Of a stretch of DNA of 57,483 nucleotides, positions 43,120-52,477 are shown piece by piece (position 1 is the stretch's first letter; each line of letters begins with the position of its first letter). The translations under genes and the position numbers were made by a program. The notes under the pieces were generated by a model. It had not been told where the DNA came from, ran no database searches, and saw only the letters and a program-made list of their open reading frames with translations. The stretch covers positions 1 through 57,483 of the forward strand of contig JAXMHB010000022.1 of NCBI GenBank assembly GCA_046346965.1. The letters run 5' to 3'. The stretch is from JAXMHB01 sp046346965. Its GTDB lineage: Bacteria; Pseudomonadota; Gammaproteobacteria; Xanthomonadales; SZUA-5.

Positions 43120-44140
43120 GGGCGACGCGCTCCAGATCCGCCTTCAACATGTGCTGACACAGTCCCTCGATGCCGGTTTGTGCGCGCCAGCCGAGTCGCT
43201 GGGCGGCGCGGGTGGGATCGCCCAGCACGCGGCCGAGATCGGCGGGCCGATACAGCGCCGGGTCGACGCTGACGCGGAGTTCTCCGGTGTGCAGATCGCG
43301 ACCGATTTCATCGACGCCGCTGCCACTCCAGACCAGCGGCAACTCGGCGGCGGCAAAGCACTGGCTGACGAACTCGCGCACCGAATGGCAGCGGCCGGTG
43401 GCCAGCACATAGGTGTCGGGCTGATTGGCCTGCAGCATGCGCCAGATGCCATCGACGTACTCGGGCGCATAGCCCCAGTCGCGCTCGGCCGACAGATTGC
43501 CCAGACGCAGCGGCGCGCCTTTGCCTAAGCGGATCCGCGCCACGCCATCGCTGACTTTGCGCGTCAGGAAGTCCTTGCTGCGCAGCGGCGACTCGTGGTT
43601 GAACAGGATGCCGGACACCGCATACAGGCCGTAGGCCTCGCGATAATTCAGCGTCGACCAGTGCGCGAAACACTTGGCCGTCGCGTACGGGCTGCGCGGT
43701 GCCAGCGGCGTCTGCTCGTCGATCGCCTGCGCGGCGGACCCGCCGAACATCTCCGAGGAACTGGCCTGGTAGAAGCGCGTGCTCGGACTGCGCATGCGGA
43801 TCGCTTCCAGCAGGACCAGCGGTCCGATTCCGGTGACCTGGGCGGTGGTGACCGGCTGCTTGAAGGACAGCCCGACGAAGCTCTGCGCCGCCAGGTTGTA
43901 GACCTCGTCTGGCTGCGTCTGATCGAGCAGCCCGAGCGCGCCGGAGAAATCGGTCAACTCATGCTCGCAGAGGCGCAGCTGCGGATGGTCGACCAAGCCC
44001 AGCGCCTGCAAACGCCACAGGTTCAGCGAACTGGTCGGTCGATAGGTACCGGCCACGGTGTAGCCGCGGGCTATCAGCAGCCGCGCCAGATAGGCGCCGT
44101 CCTGTCCGGTGATGCCGGTGATCAGCGCGCGGCGGCTCAT
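43112..44140 (-). CDS. gmd: GDP-mannose 4,6-dehydratase, P. aeruginosa-type
   Basis: 342-aa extended SDR, divergent from the copy at 8831-9943. NADP loop TGITGQDGAYLARLLI; the arm reads GTYRPTSSLNLWRLQALGL where E. coli Gmd has K-R-R-A-S. Catalytic SSSEMFG and SPYATAKCFAHW. C-terminal YRPADLGRVLGDPTRAAQRLGW. This pattern is closer to the shorter Gmd of A-band D-rhamnose synthesis. It may serve another GDP-6-deoxyhexose branch (D-rhamnose, perosamine, talose), but no reductase or aminotransferase for it is seen beside it. ATG at 44140 overlaps the GT4 stop by 4 nt. Confidence 0.86.
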   Translation of the reverse strand: MSRRALITGITGQDGAYLARLLIARGYTVAGTYRPTSSLNLWRLQALGLVDHPQLRLCEHELTDFSGALGLLDQTQPDEVYNLAAQSFVGLSFKQPVTTAQVTGIGPLVLLEAIRMRSPSTRFYQASSSEMFGGSAAQAIDEQTPLAPRSPYATAKCFAHWSTLNYREAYGLYAVSGILFNHESPLRSKDFLTRKVSDGVARIRLGKGAPLRLGNLSAERDWGYAPEYVDGIWRMLQANQPDTYVLATGRCHSVREFVSQCFAAAELPLVWSGSGVDEIGRDLHTGELRVSVDPALYRPADLGRVLGDPTRAAQRLGWRAQTGIEGLCQHMLKADLERVARE

Positions 44141-45147
44141 GTCTGCGCCACCTCCCGGTACAGATCGGCGTATTGGCCGGCAATGCGGCGCAAGCGGAAG
44201 CGCTCGACGTTCCGATAGCCCAGTTCGACCAGATGGCACCGATAGTCGGCGTCGGCGATCAGCCGCTGCACTCCTGCACGGATGCTGGCGACATCGCGCG
44301 GATCGACCAGACAGGCGGCGTCACCGGCCACTTCCGGCATCGAGCACGCCAGACTGGTCAACACCGGGCGACCCACCGCCTGCGCCTCGATGATCGGCAG
44401 CCCGAAGCCCTCGTAGGTCGACACGAAGCACACCAGATCGCAATGCGCATAGGCCGCCAGCACCTGCGCGCGGTCGAGGTCCACGCGCTCGACAAAGCGG
44501 ATGCCGGCCTGTTCCAGCGCCGCGCGCTGGCTGTCCCTCAAGGCGCCGATCACGGTCAGTTCCACATCCAGCCCGGCGAGCGCCGCGGCCAGTCGCTCGA
44601 TGTTTTTGTTCGGCGCGGTACCGATCTGCAGCAGGCGCAGCGGCCCTGCCGACGGCGTTTGCGGCAGCGGCCGAAACTCCTCGGACAGGTGCGGGTAGAT
44701 GACGCGCACCCGCTCTGGATCGATGCCGGTTTCGGCCAAGAGTTCGCGCCGGGTGAACTCGGAGATCACCGTGATGACGCGCGCGCGGCGCACCGGAATT
44801 GAGTACCACAGCCATTTGAACAGCGCCCGGCGCCAGCCTGACAGACGGTTCAAACCGACGCAATCGAGCACCGTCAGCACCGTGCGCGAGCGCTGCAGAA
44901 ACCAGGCCAGATAGTGCACATCGCCGGTTACGTGCTTGACCTCGGCGCGTGCCGCCCGCGCGGCCCAGGCATCGCGCAGGCGCGGCCACAGGCCATGGCT
45001 GGGATAACGGTTGATGCGCACGCGCACCTGCACCGCACTGCCGGCGAGCACGCTGCGGACATCGTCGAACAGGCGCTCGACGCTGTGAAATCCCGGCACC
45101 GGATAGCGTTGCAGCTGCAGCACGTCGATGACGGCCGGCGCGCTCAT
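44137..45147 (-). CDS. glycosyltransferase family 4
   Basis: 336-aa GT-B enzyme. The acceptor half has HVTGDVHYLAWFL, LDCVGLNRLSGWRRALFKWL and VITVISEFTRREL; the donor half has RLLQIGTAPNKNIERL, VCFVSTYEGFGLPIIEAQAVGRPVL (E-x7-E) and CLVDPRDVASI. It resembles the mannosyltransferases WbdA/WbaZ-type in the C-terminal half, without proof of sugar. Overlaps asnB by 4 nt and gmd2 by 4 nt, so it is fully coupled in the operon. Confidence 0.87.
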   Translation of the reverse strand: MSAPAVIDVLQLQRYPVPGFHSVERLFDDVRSVLAGSAVQVRVRINRYPSHGLWPRLRDAWAARAARAEVKHVTGDVHYLAWFLQRSRTVLTVLDCVGLNRLSGWRRALFKWLWYSIPVRRARVITVISEFTRRELLAETGIDPERVRVIYPHLSEEFRPLPQTPSAGPLRLLQIGTAPNKNIERLAAALAGLDVELTVIGALRDSQRAALEQAGIRFVERVDLDRAQVLAAYAHCDLVCFVSTYEGFGLPIIEAQAVGRPVLTSLACSMPEVAGDAACLVDPRDVASIRAGVQRLIADADYRCHLVELGYRNVERFRLRRIAGQYADLYREVAQT

Positions 45148-46919
45148 GCGACCCCGCGAAAGCCCGGATGCTGCAGCACCCGGCGCGCCCAGACGCGCGC
45201 CCAGGGCTCGCGCCCGTGGCCGCCTTCGATCCAGCCAGCCACGGGTGTTTCGAAACCGCTCTTCGGGCGCTGAACAAAAGCCGCCGGCAGCGGCGGTCGC
45301 GGCGCCTCAGCCAGCAGCGACTTGGCCACGCTGGAGCCCGCGCTGCGCGCAGGCAGGCCCGGCGCCAGCGCGCGCGTCAGCTCGATATCGACCAGCGGCA
45401 CGCGCAATTCCAGCGAGTGCGCCATGCTCGCCCAGTCGCTGTCGCGCAGCAGTTGATGGCGCATGTACCAGCCGGATTCGAGCAGCGATACGCGCGCGTG
45501 GTCGCTGCCGGGATCCGGCGAGATCAGCTGGCGCAGCGCTTCCAGCATGTCGGCCAGCGCGTCCGGATCGTCGGGCAGCCAGCTCGGACGCTCGGCTTTC
45601 AGCTCCCAGGGCATGAACAATCCGCGCCGCAGAAAATAAGCGCCGGCCCAGCTGCCGCCATAGGCGAGCATGCCCTGCGCCTTGGGATGCGCCGCCAGGC
45701 GGCCGAGCCAGCGGCCCACACGGGCCGACAGCCGCGGCAGCTGCCGCGTCCACCCCAGGCGCCGCACCCAGCGCGGCAGATCGCTGAAGGCCGGATAGCC
45801 GCCGAACAACTCGTCGCCGCCGAGCCCAGACAGCGCGACCTTCCAACCGCGTTCGCGCGCCGCCTTGGCGACGAACCAGGTGTTGACGCCATCGATGCTG
45901 GGCTGATCCATCGCCGCCAGGATGGCCGGCAGATCGCCCTCGAACTCGGTCCGGTCTACCCGGCGCACCTGATGGCGCGAGCCATAGCGTGCGGCGATCT
46001 CGGCTGCCAGCGGCGCCTCATCACGCGCGCTGCCGGCAAACTCGGCAAAGCCCAAAGTCAGCGATTCCGGCGGCGGCGCGATTTCAGCCGCCAGCCCGAG
46101 CACCGCGGCCGAATCGATGCCGGCCGACAGGAACACGCCGACCGGCACATCGGCCACCAGATGGTGGCGGACGCTATCGAGCACCGCGGCGCGCACCGAC
46201 TCCGCGCTGACCGGCCGACCGGCGCTGCTGACCAGCCGATTCAGATCGGTGTGCAGCTGCGGCTCGCCGATCAATCCGGTCTCGCGCACCCGCAGCCAGC
46301 TGCCGGCCGGCAGTGCGCGCACTTTGGCGTACACGGTGCGCGGTTCGGGCACGCTGCCCCACAGCAGAAAGCCGGCCCAGGCGCGCGCGTCCAGCGTCGC
46401 CGCGACCACGCCGGTATCCACCAGCGCCCGTGCCTGCGAGGCAAACCACAGCCGCCCGGCCTGCTGCGCGTAGTACAAAGGCTTGATGCCAAAGGGATCG
46501 CGCGCCAACAGCAGCTCGCCGCGCGCGGCATCCCAGATCGCCAGCGCATACATGCCGCGCAGCCGCGCAAACATCGCAACGCCCTCGATCCGATACCACT
46601 TCAGCAGCACCTCGGTGTCCGAGTCCGACTGAAAGCGCTCGCCGCGGCGCAGCAACTCGGCCCGCAGCGCCTGATAGTTGTAGATCTCGCCGTTGAACAC
46701 GATGCTGAGCTCGCCCTCGTGCATCGGCTGCAGCCCGCGCTCGGACAGATCGATGATCGCCAGACGCCGATGCGCCAGCGCCACGCGCGCATCGCTGCTT
46801 TGCCACAAGCCGGCACCATCGGGGCCGCGCGCGCGCAGGTGATCGCGCACGCGCGCCAGCGCAGCGAGTTCGATCGGCGCGCCCTGCCCCAGCCGCATGC
46901 AGCCGGCTATGCCGCACAT
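45144..46919 (-). CDS. asnB: asparagine synthase-like amidotransferase
   Basis: 591-aa class II glutamine amidotransferase fused to an ATP-pyrophosphatase synthetase domain. Cys2 is the glutaminase nucleophile (MCGIAG); RGPDGAG, FNGEIYNY and DPFGIKPLYY follow. The synthetase PP-loop reads LSAGIDSA where the usual form is S-G-G-x-D-S. Members of this family in polysaccharide loci (WbpS-like) amidate uronic acids. The UDP-sugar dehydrogenase directly upstream, which makes a carboxyl group, supports this. Alternatively it makes asparagine. ATG at 46919 is 12 bp below the dehydrogenase. Confidence 0.9.
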   Translation of the reverse strand: MCGIAGCMRLGQGAPIELAALARVRDHLRARGPDGAGLWQSSDARVALAHRRLAIIDLSERGLQPMHEGELSIVFNGEIYNYQALRAELLRRGERFQSDSDTEVLLKWYRIEGVAMFARLRGMYALAIWDAARGELLLARDPFGIKPLYYAQQAGRLWFASQARALVDTGVVAATLDARAWAGFLLWGSVPEPRTVYAKVRALPAGSWLRVRETGLIGEPQLHTDLNRLVSSAGRPVSAESVRAAVLDSVRHHLVADVPVGVFLSAGIDSAAVLGLAAEIAPPPESLTLGFAEFAGSARDEAPLAAEIAARYGSRHQVRRVDRTEFEGDLPAILAAMDQPSIDGVNTWFVAKAARERGWKVALSGLGGDELFGGYPAFSDLPRWVRRLGWTRQLPRLSARVGRWLGRLAAHPKAQGMLAYGGSWAGAYFLRRGLFMPWELKAERPSWLPDDPDALADMLEALRQLISPDPGSDHARVSLLESGWYMRHQLLRDSDWASMAHSLELRVPLVDIELTRALAPGLPARSAGSSVAKSLLAEAPRPPLPAAFVQRPKSGFETPVAGWIEGGHGREPWARVWARRVLQHPGFRGVA

Positions 46920-46931
46920 GGCATTGGCCTC

Positions 46932-48215
46932 CTACAGGCGCGCATCGGCATCGGCAGCGGGCAGCACGTATTTGACGTCATAGACCACGCCGCCCGGGCG
47001 GCAGCAGGCGCGGATGCGCGCGCTGCCCCAGTCACGGAACTGCTGGTGGGCCACGGCAATAACGACGCCGTCGTAGACGCCCGCGGCGGGCTCGGCGCAC
47101 AGGCTGACGCCGGTCTCGGCGAGCGCCTGCGCAGGATCGGCCCAGGGATCGTAAACCTCCACCTCGGCGCGATAGCTGCGCAGCGACTCGATGATCTCGA
47201 CCACGCGCGTATTGCGCAGATCGGCGCAGTTTTCCTTGAAGGTCAGCCCCAGTACCAGCACGCGCGCGCCGACCACATGCACGCCGCGACGCGCCATCAG
47301 CCGCAGCATCTCGGACGCCACATACTCGCCCATGGACTCGTTGGTGCGGCGCGCGGCCAGGATCAGGTCGGGGTGGAAGCCCACCTCGTGCGCCTTGTGA
47401 ACCAAATAGTAAGGATCGACGCCGATACAGTGTCCGCCCACCAGCCCCGGCCGGAAGGGCAGAAAATTCCACTTGGTCGCCGCCGCGGCGAGCACCGCCT
47501 CGGTATCCAGATGCAGGCGGGCGAACAGCTGGGCCAGCTCGTTCATCAGCGCGATGTTGACGTCGCGCTGGGTGTTCTCGATCGCCTTGGCGGCCTCGGC
47601 GACGCGGATGGACGGCGCCAGATGGGTGCCGGCCGGGATGATGCTGGCGTACAGCGCATCGACCTGGCGCGCCGTGTGGGCATCGCTGCCGGAGGTCACC
47701 TTGACGATGTCGGCCAGCCTGCGGCGACGATCACCGGGATTGATGCGCTCGGGACTGTAGCCGACGCCGAGATCGTGTCCGACCCGCAGTCCGGAGCCCT
47801 GCTCCAGCACCGGCACGCAGATCTCCTCGGTGGCGCCTGGATACACCGTGCTTTCGTAGATCACGATGGCACCAGCGCGCAGATGCGGCGCCACCGCGCG
47901 ACTGGCCGCCAGCAGCGGCGAAAGATCCGGCAGCTTGCGCGCATCCACCGGCGTCGGCACGGCAATGATGTAGACCGTATGCCCGGCCAGATCGGCCGCC
48001 TCGGCGCTGTAGCGCAACAAACTTGCACCGGCGAGTTCGTCCGCGCTGCACTCGCCGCTCCGATCGTGGCCGCGCTGCAGTTCCGCCACGCGCGCGGCAT
48101 CGATGTCGTAGCCGACGGTCGGGTGCAGGCGCCCCAGCGCCAGCGCCAGCGGCAGGCCGACGTAACCCAGTCCCAGCACACAGATGCGCAGCGGCTCAGT
48201 CGGAGTGGGCGACAC
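46932..48215 (-). CDS. tviB: UDP-N-acetyl-hexosamine/UDP-sugar 6-dehydrogenase (TviB/WbpA type)
   Basis: 427-aa NAD-dependent dehydrogenase that oxidises C6 of a UDP-sugar to the uronic acid. N-terminal NAD loop GLGYVGLPLALALG (15-28), VPTPV, YESTVYPGATEE, ENTQRDVNIALMNELAQLF, then GLVGGHCIGVDPYYL with the catalytic Cys263, and KENCADLRNTRV. The set T-K-W-N-F-L-P-F-R-P-G-L is that of TviB/WbpO, so UDP-GlcNAc or UDP-GalNAc is the likely substrate. No TviC-like epimerase lies beside it. It overlaps the MarR-type gene by 20 nt. Confidence 0.9.
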   Translation of the reverse strand: MSPTPTEPLRICVLGLGYVGLPLALALGRLHPTVGYDIDAARVAELQRGHDRSGECSADELAGASLLRYSAEAADLAGHTVYIIAVPTPVDARKLPDLSPLLAASRAVAPHLRAGAIVIYESTVYPGATEEICVPVLEQGSGLRVGHDLGVGYSPERINPGDRRRRLADIVKVTSGSDAHTARQVDALYASIIPAGTHLAPSIRVAEAAKAIENTQRDVNIALMNELAQLFARLHLDTEAVLAAAATKWNFLPFRPGLVGGHCIGVDPYYLVHKAHEVGFHPDLILAARRTNESMGEYVASEMLRLMARRGVHVVGARVLVLGLTFKENCADLRNTRVVEIIESLRSYRAEVEVYDPWADPAQALAETGVSLCAEPAAGVYDGVVIAVAHQQFRDWGSARIRACCRPGGVVYDVKYVLPAADADARL

Positions 48216-48537
48216 TCAGGGCCTCGATTTCACGTCGTAGTTCGGCAATCTCGGATTCCAGGCGGTGGTATTCGGCCTGCTTGCGCCGCAGAAACTCCAC
48301 CGAGGCGCGCAACTTGGCGCTGACCCCGGCCGGCGTCAGCACGTAGGCGTAGGCGAGCTTGTTCTGGCTGGTGCGAAAGTTCTGCGCCTTGACCCAGCCA
48401 CGCGTGATCAGCGCACGCAGACAGTAGTTGGTCTTGCCGAGCGAGAGATTCAGCTCGCGCGCCAGTTCGCGCTGCGAGATCTCCGGGTGCTCGGTCAGCA
48501 GGCGCAGCAAACGGTAGCGGGTGTCGTCGTCGAGCAT
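48196..48537 (-). CDS. MarR-type EPS-associated transcriptional regulator
   Basis: 113-aa winged helix protein. DTRYRLLRLLTEHPEISQRE (5-24), LARELNLSLGKTNYCLRALI (25-44) is the helix-turn-helix, then GWVKAQNFRTSQNKLAYAYV; the C-terminal third is a coiled coil (EFLRRKQAEYHRLESEIAEL). This small family usually stands as the first gene of polysaccharide loci. ATG at 48537 is close after an ops-like sequence. It is the first gene of the long minus-strand operon and overlaps the dehydrogenase by 20 nt. Confidence 0.9.
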   Translation of the reverse strand: MLDDDTRYRLLRLLTEHPEISQRELARELNLSLGKTNYCLRALITRGWVKAQNFRTSQNKLAYAYVLTPAGVSAKLRASVEFLRRKQAEYHRLESEIAELRREIEALSVAHSD

Positions 48538-48540
48538 CGG

Positions 48541-48554
48541 GCACGCTGCCGCCC
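48541..48554 (-). promoter_or_regulatory. ops-like RfaH recruitment element (candidate)
   Basis: The minus strand reads GGGCGGCAGCGTGC just before the ATG at 48537. It differs from the E. coli ops core (GGCGGTAGCGTG) in one base, C for T at position 6. It lies at the head of the long operon and next to rfaH. In GC-rich DNA one such match can arise by chance, and the changed T is one of the bases RfaH reads. Confidence 0.35.
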
Positions 48555-48624
48555 TGCGGTGTAGCTCCGCAAGGCTGAATTGCCGGTGGCCACGCGCAGC
48601 ATTCGCGCGCCACCCGATGCGCTC

Positions 48625-48650
48625 GACCCGGCCGCCAGGGCGGCCCGGTC
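48625..48650 (-). terminator. GC-rich hairpin after rfaH
   Basis: GACCCGGCCGCC (48625-48636) and GGCGGCCCGGTC (48639-48650) pair over 11 of 12 positions, 5 bp after the rfaH stop. The tip closes as a 4-nt loop. No T run follows on the minus strand, so it is a weak or leaky terminator, or a pause site. Confidence 0.4.
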
Positions 48651-48655
48651 TGCGC

Positions 48656-49195
48656 TCAGATTCTGGAACCTATCGCCGCGCGCGGCAGCACGATGCCGCG
48701 CTCGCTGCCGAGCAGCACCAGCAGCAGGCGCACGCGCTCGCTGCCGAGGTACTGCTCGAAAATGGCATCGAGTCCGCTGAACGGACCCTCGTGGATGCGC
48801 ACCGGACTGCCGGGCGTCAAGACCGGCGCCTGCAAGCGCACAAAGCCGTCCTCCGGGTCCATGCGCGCGCGGATTTGCTCGATCACCAGATCCGGCACCA
48901 CCGCCGGCACGCCGCCGAAGCGCACCAGACCGGCCACTCCGCGCGTCGAACGCACCGGCGCCAGCGACTGCAGGTCGGGGTCCGAGCGCAGAAAGACATA
49001 ACGCGGGAACAGCGACTCAGTACGTACCAGCATGCCGCTGGCGGCGCGCACGCTGCGCCGGGTGCGCGCATACAGGCAGTCGAAGCCCTGCTGCGCCAGG
49101 CGCAGCGCCGCTTCGCCTTCGGCGCGCGGCTTGGTGAGGACGGCAAACCAGTTCAGCAATGCGTGACGCCCGTGTTCACGATGTGAACGGACCAT
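48656..49195 (-). CDS. rfaH: transcription antitermination protein RfaH
   Basis: NusG paralogue that binds RNA polymerase at ops sites and lets it run through long surface-polysaccharide operons. The 179-aa product has the NGN domain (NWFAVLTKPRAEGEAALRLA, ESLFPRYVFLRSDPD, STRGVAGLVRFGGVPA) and a KOW domain (PGSPVRIHEGPFSGLDAIFE, SERVRLLLVLLG). QGFDCLYARTRRS and the F-P-R-Y motif match RfaH more than NusG. The start is uncertain: ATG at 49195, or a TTG at 49159 that removes 12 residues. It directly precedes the polysaccharide operon on the same strand, so its target is probably next to it. Confidence 0.9.
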   Translation of the reverse strand: MVRSHREHGRHALLNWFAVLTKPRAEGEAALRLAQQGFDCLYARTRRSVRAASGMLVRTESLFPRYVFLRSDPDLQSLAPVRSTRGVAGLVRFGGVPAVVPDLVIEQIRARMDPEDGFVRLQAPVLTPGSPVRIHEGPFSGLDAIFEQYLGSERVRLLLVLLGSERGIVLPRAAIGSRI

Positions 49196-49310
49196 AGCCG
49201 CAAGCCGGCGAGTGTCGCAACAGGCCGACTGCAAGGCGAGGTAAACATGCGTGGATGCGCACGAATGGCAGGTCTACTAGCGCTGCCGCGCTGTCGGCAT
49301 ACTCCGCAGC

Positions 49311-50189
49311 ATGCGACCCCAGCCACCTCCTCCCGTCGCGCCGAAGGCCCCGGGCCTCGGCGACTATCTGAAAGCGGCCTTCACCTGGCGCTGGAATCTG
49401 CTCGCGCTCGGCGCCGGCACCGCCTTCGCGCTGCTGAGTCCGGTCACCGGCGCGGTGCTGCCGCTGATTGCGGCGGCGGAACTGCTGTACCTCACCGGGC
49501 TGGTGTCGGCGCCGAAGTTTCGCCGCGCCGTCGATGCCCGGCTGCTGGGCCGCGATCCGTCCTGGGATCAGCGCGAGGAGGATCCGCAGAGCCTGCTGAC
49601 GCGCATCCTGAGCGAGCTGGGGCCGGGTCCGGCCAATCGCTTTCACGACCTGCGCGAGCGCTGCCTGCGCCTGCGCCGGATCGCCCGCGGCGTGGCCGCC
49701 GGCGCGCCCGAGGCGCCGGAGGCCGATCAGCTGCGCGGCGGCGGCCTGGACAAGCTGCTGTGGGTATTCCTGCGCCTGCTGTACGCCCAGCAGGGCATCT
49801 GGAAGTTTCTGGAGCAGACCGATCGCACCGCGCTGGAAGCGCAATTGAAGGCGCTGGAACGTCGCCGTGAGGCGCTGGGCGAGACCGGCGACGAGCGCCT
49901 GAAGCGCTCGCTGACCGATGCCATCGCGACGACGACGCTGCGCCTCGACAACCTCAAGGCGGCGGAAACCAACAATCAGTTCATCGATCTGGAACTGGAG
50001 CGCATCGAGTCGAAGATCCTGGCGCTCAGCGAGATGAGCGTGAACAACCAGAATCCGGACTTCATCAGCACCCAGGTCGACTCGGTCGCCGAAACCATGA
50101 CCCATGCCGAGCTCGCGATTCGCGATCTGAATGCGCTGACCGGCCTCAGCAGCAACATCGAACAAGCGCCACGGATGTTGGCCGAATAG
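49311..50189 (+). CDS. uncharacterised membrane-associated coiled-coil protein
   Basis: 292 aa. A hydrophobic stretch at about 27-65 (LLALGAGTAFALLSPVTGAV, LIAAAELLYLTGLV) probably forms two short membrane helices after a proline-rich N-terminus. The rest is charged and helical, with coiled-coil character at about 165-270 (LEAQLKALERRREAL, LDNLKAAETNNQFIDLELER). No catalytic motif seen and no named family recognised. It is divergent from rfaH, 115 bp away, and 79 bp before uup. No function is proposed. Confidence 0.75.
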   Translation: MRPQPPPPVAPKAPGLGDYLKAAFTWRWNLLALGAGTAFALLSPVTGAVLPLIAAAELLYLTGLVSAPKFRRAVDARLLGRDPSWDQREEDPQSLLTRILSELGPGPANRFHDLRERCLRLRRIARGVAAGAPEAPEADQLRGGGLDKLLWVFLRLLYAQQGIWKFLEQTDRTALEAQLKALERRREALGETGDERLKRSLTDAIATTTLRLDNLKAAETNNQFIDLELERIESKILALSEMSVNNQNPDFISTQVDSVAETMTHAELAIRDLNALTGLSSNIEQAPRMLAE

Positions 50190-50268
50190 CCTCCGCGCAC
50201 GGCGTGACGCAGCGCCGGCGACCGCCACGCCACCCGATTTCCTCCTGGATGCAGCTCTCTACTCGCCC

Positions 50269-52149
<1,881 letters not shown>

Positions 52150-52152
52150 GCC

Positions 52153-52437
52153 TCAGGCGCGTCGGCGGCGCCACCAGCGCCGGCCGTCGACCAGCGCAAA
52201 GATCAATCCACCAAGCGCCAGCAGCAGCGGCACGCCGGTAAAGGCGCTGAGCAGGATCACCGACATCGCCCACTCGGCCAGAGCTTGAAACTGGGCGCCG
52301 TCACAGCGGATGGCGCCGGTGTCGAAGCGCGGACAGTGACCCTGCGCCGCCATCCAGGCCAGCAGTCCGCTGAGCACGAAGGCCAGCCCCAGATAGCAAA
52401 CGACGCGCAGCAGTCCCATCAGCATGGTGCGGATCAT
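52153..52437 (-). CDS. small two-helix membrane protein, unknown function
   Basis: 94 aa: helix 1 at about 8-31 (GLLRVVCYLGLAFVLSGLLA), a loop with two Cys (GHCPRFDTGAIRCDGAQ), helix 2 at about 55-82 (AMSVILLSAFTGVPLLLALG), and an Arg-rich end. The two loop Cys could form a disulfide outside the membrane. Its stop is 3 bp from the end of uup, convergent. No family recognised. Confidence 0.65.
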   Translation of the reverse strand: MIRTMLMGLLRVVCYLGLAFVLSGLLAWMAAQGHCPRFDTGAIRCDGAQFQALAEWAMSVILLSAFTGVPLLLALGGLIFALVDGRRWWRRRRA

Positions 52438-52477
52438 CGGCCGGCTCCCTCCACAGTGGCTGCCGAGTATGCAGCGC

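Noticed and set aside
45168..48323. Plus-strand open frame of about 1050 codons opposite asnB and the dehydrogenase
   Set aside because: It runs antisense to two well-recognised genes, has a His/Arg/Gln-rich low-complexity product, and results from GC-rich third positions.
50197..50232. GGCGTG/CACGCC inverted repeat between the coiled-coil gene and uup
   Set aside because: 6-bp stem with a long loop and no T run.
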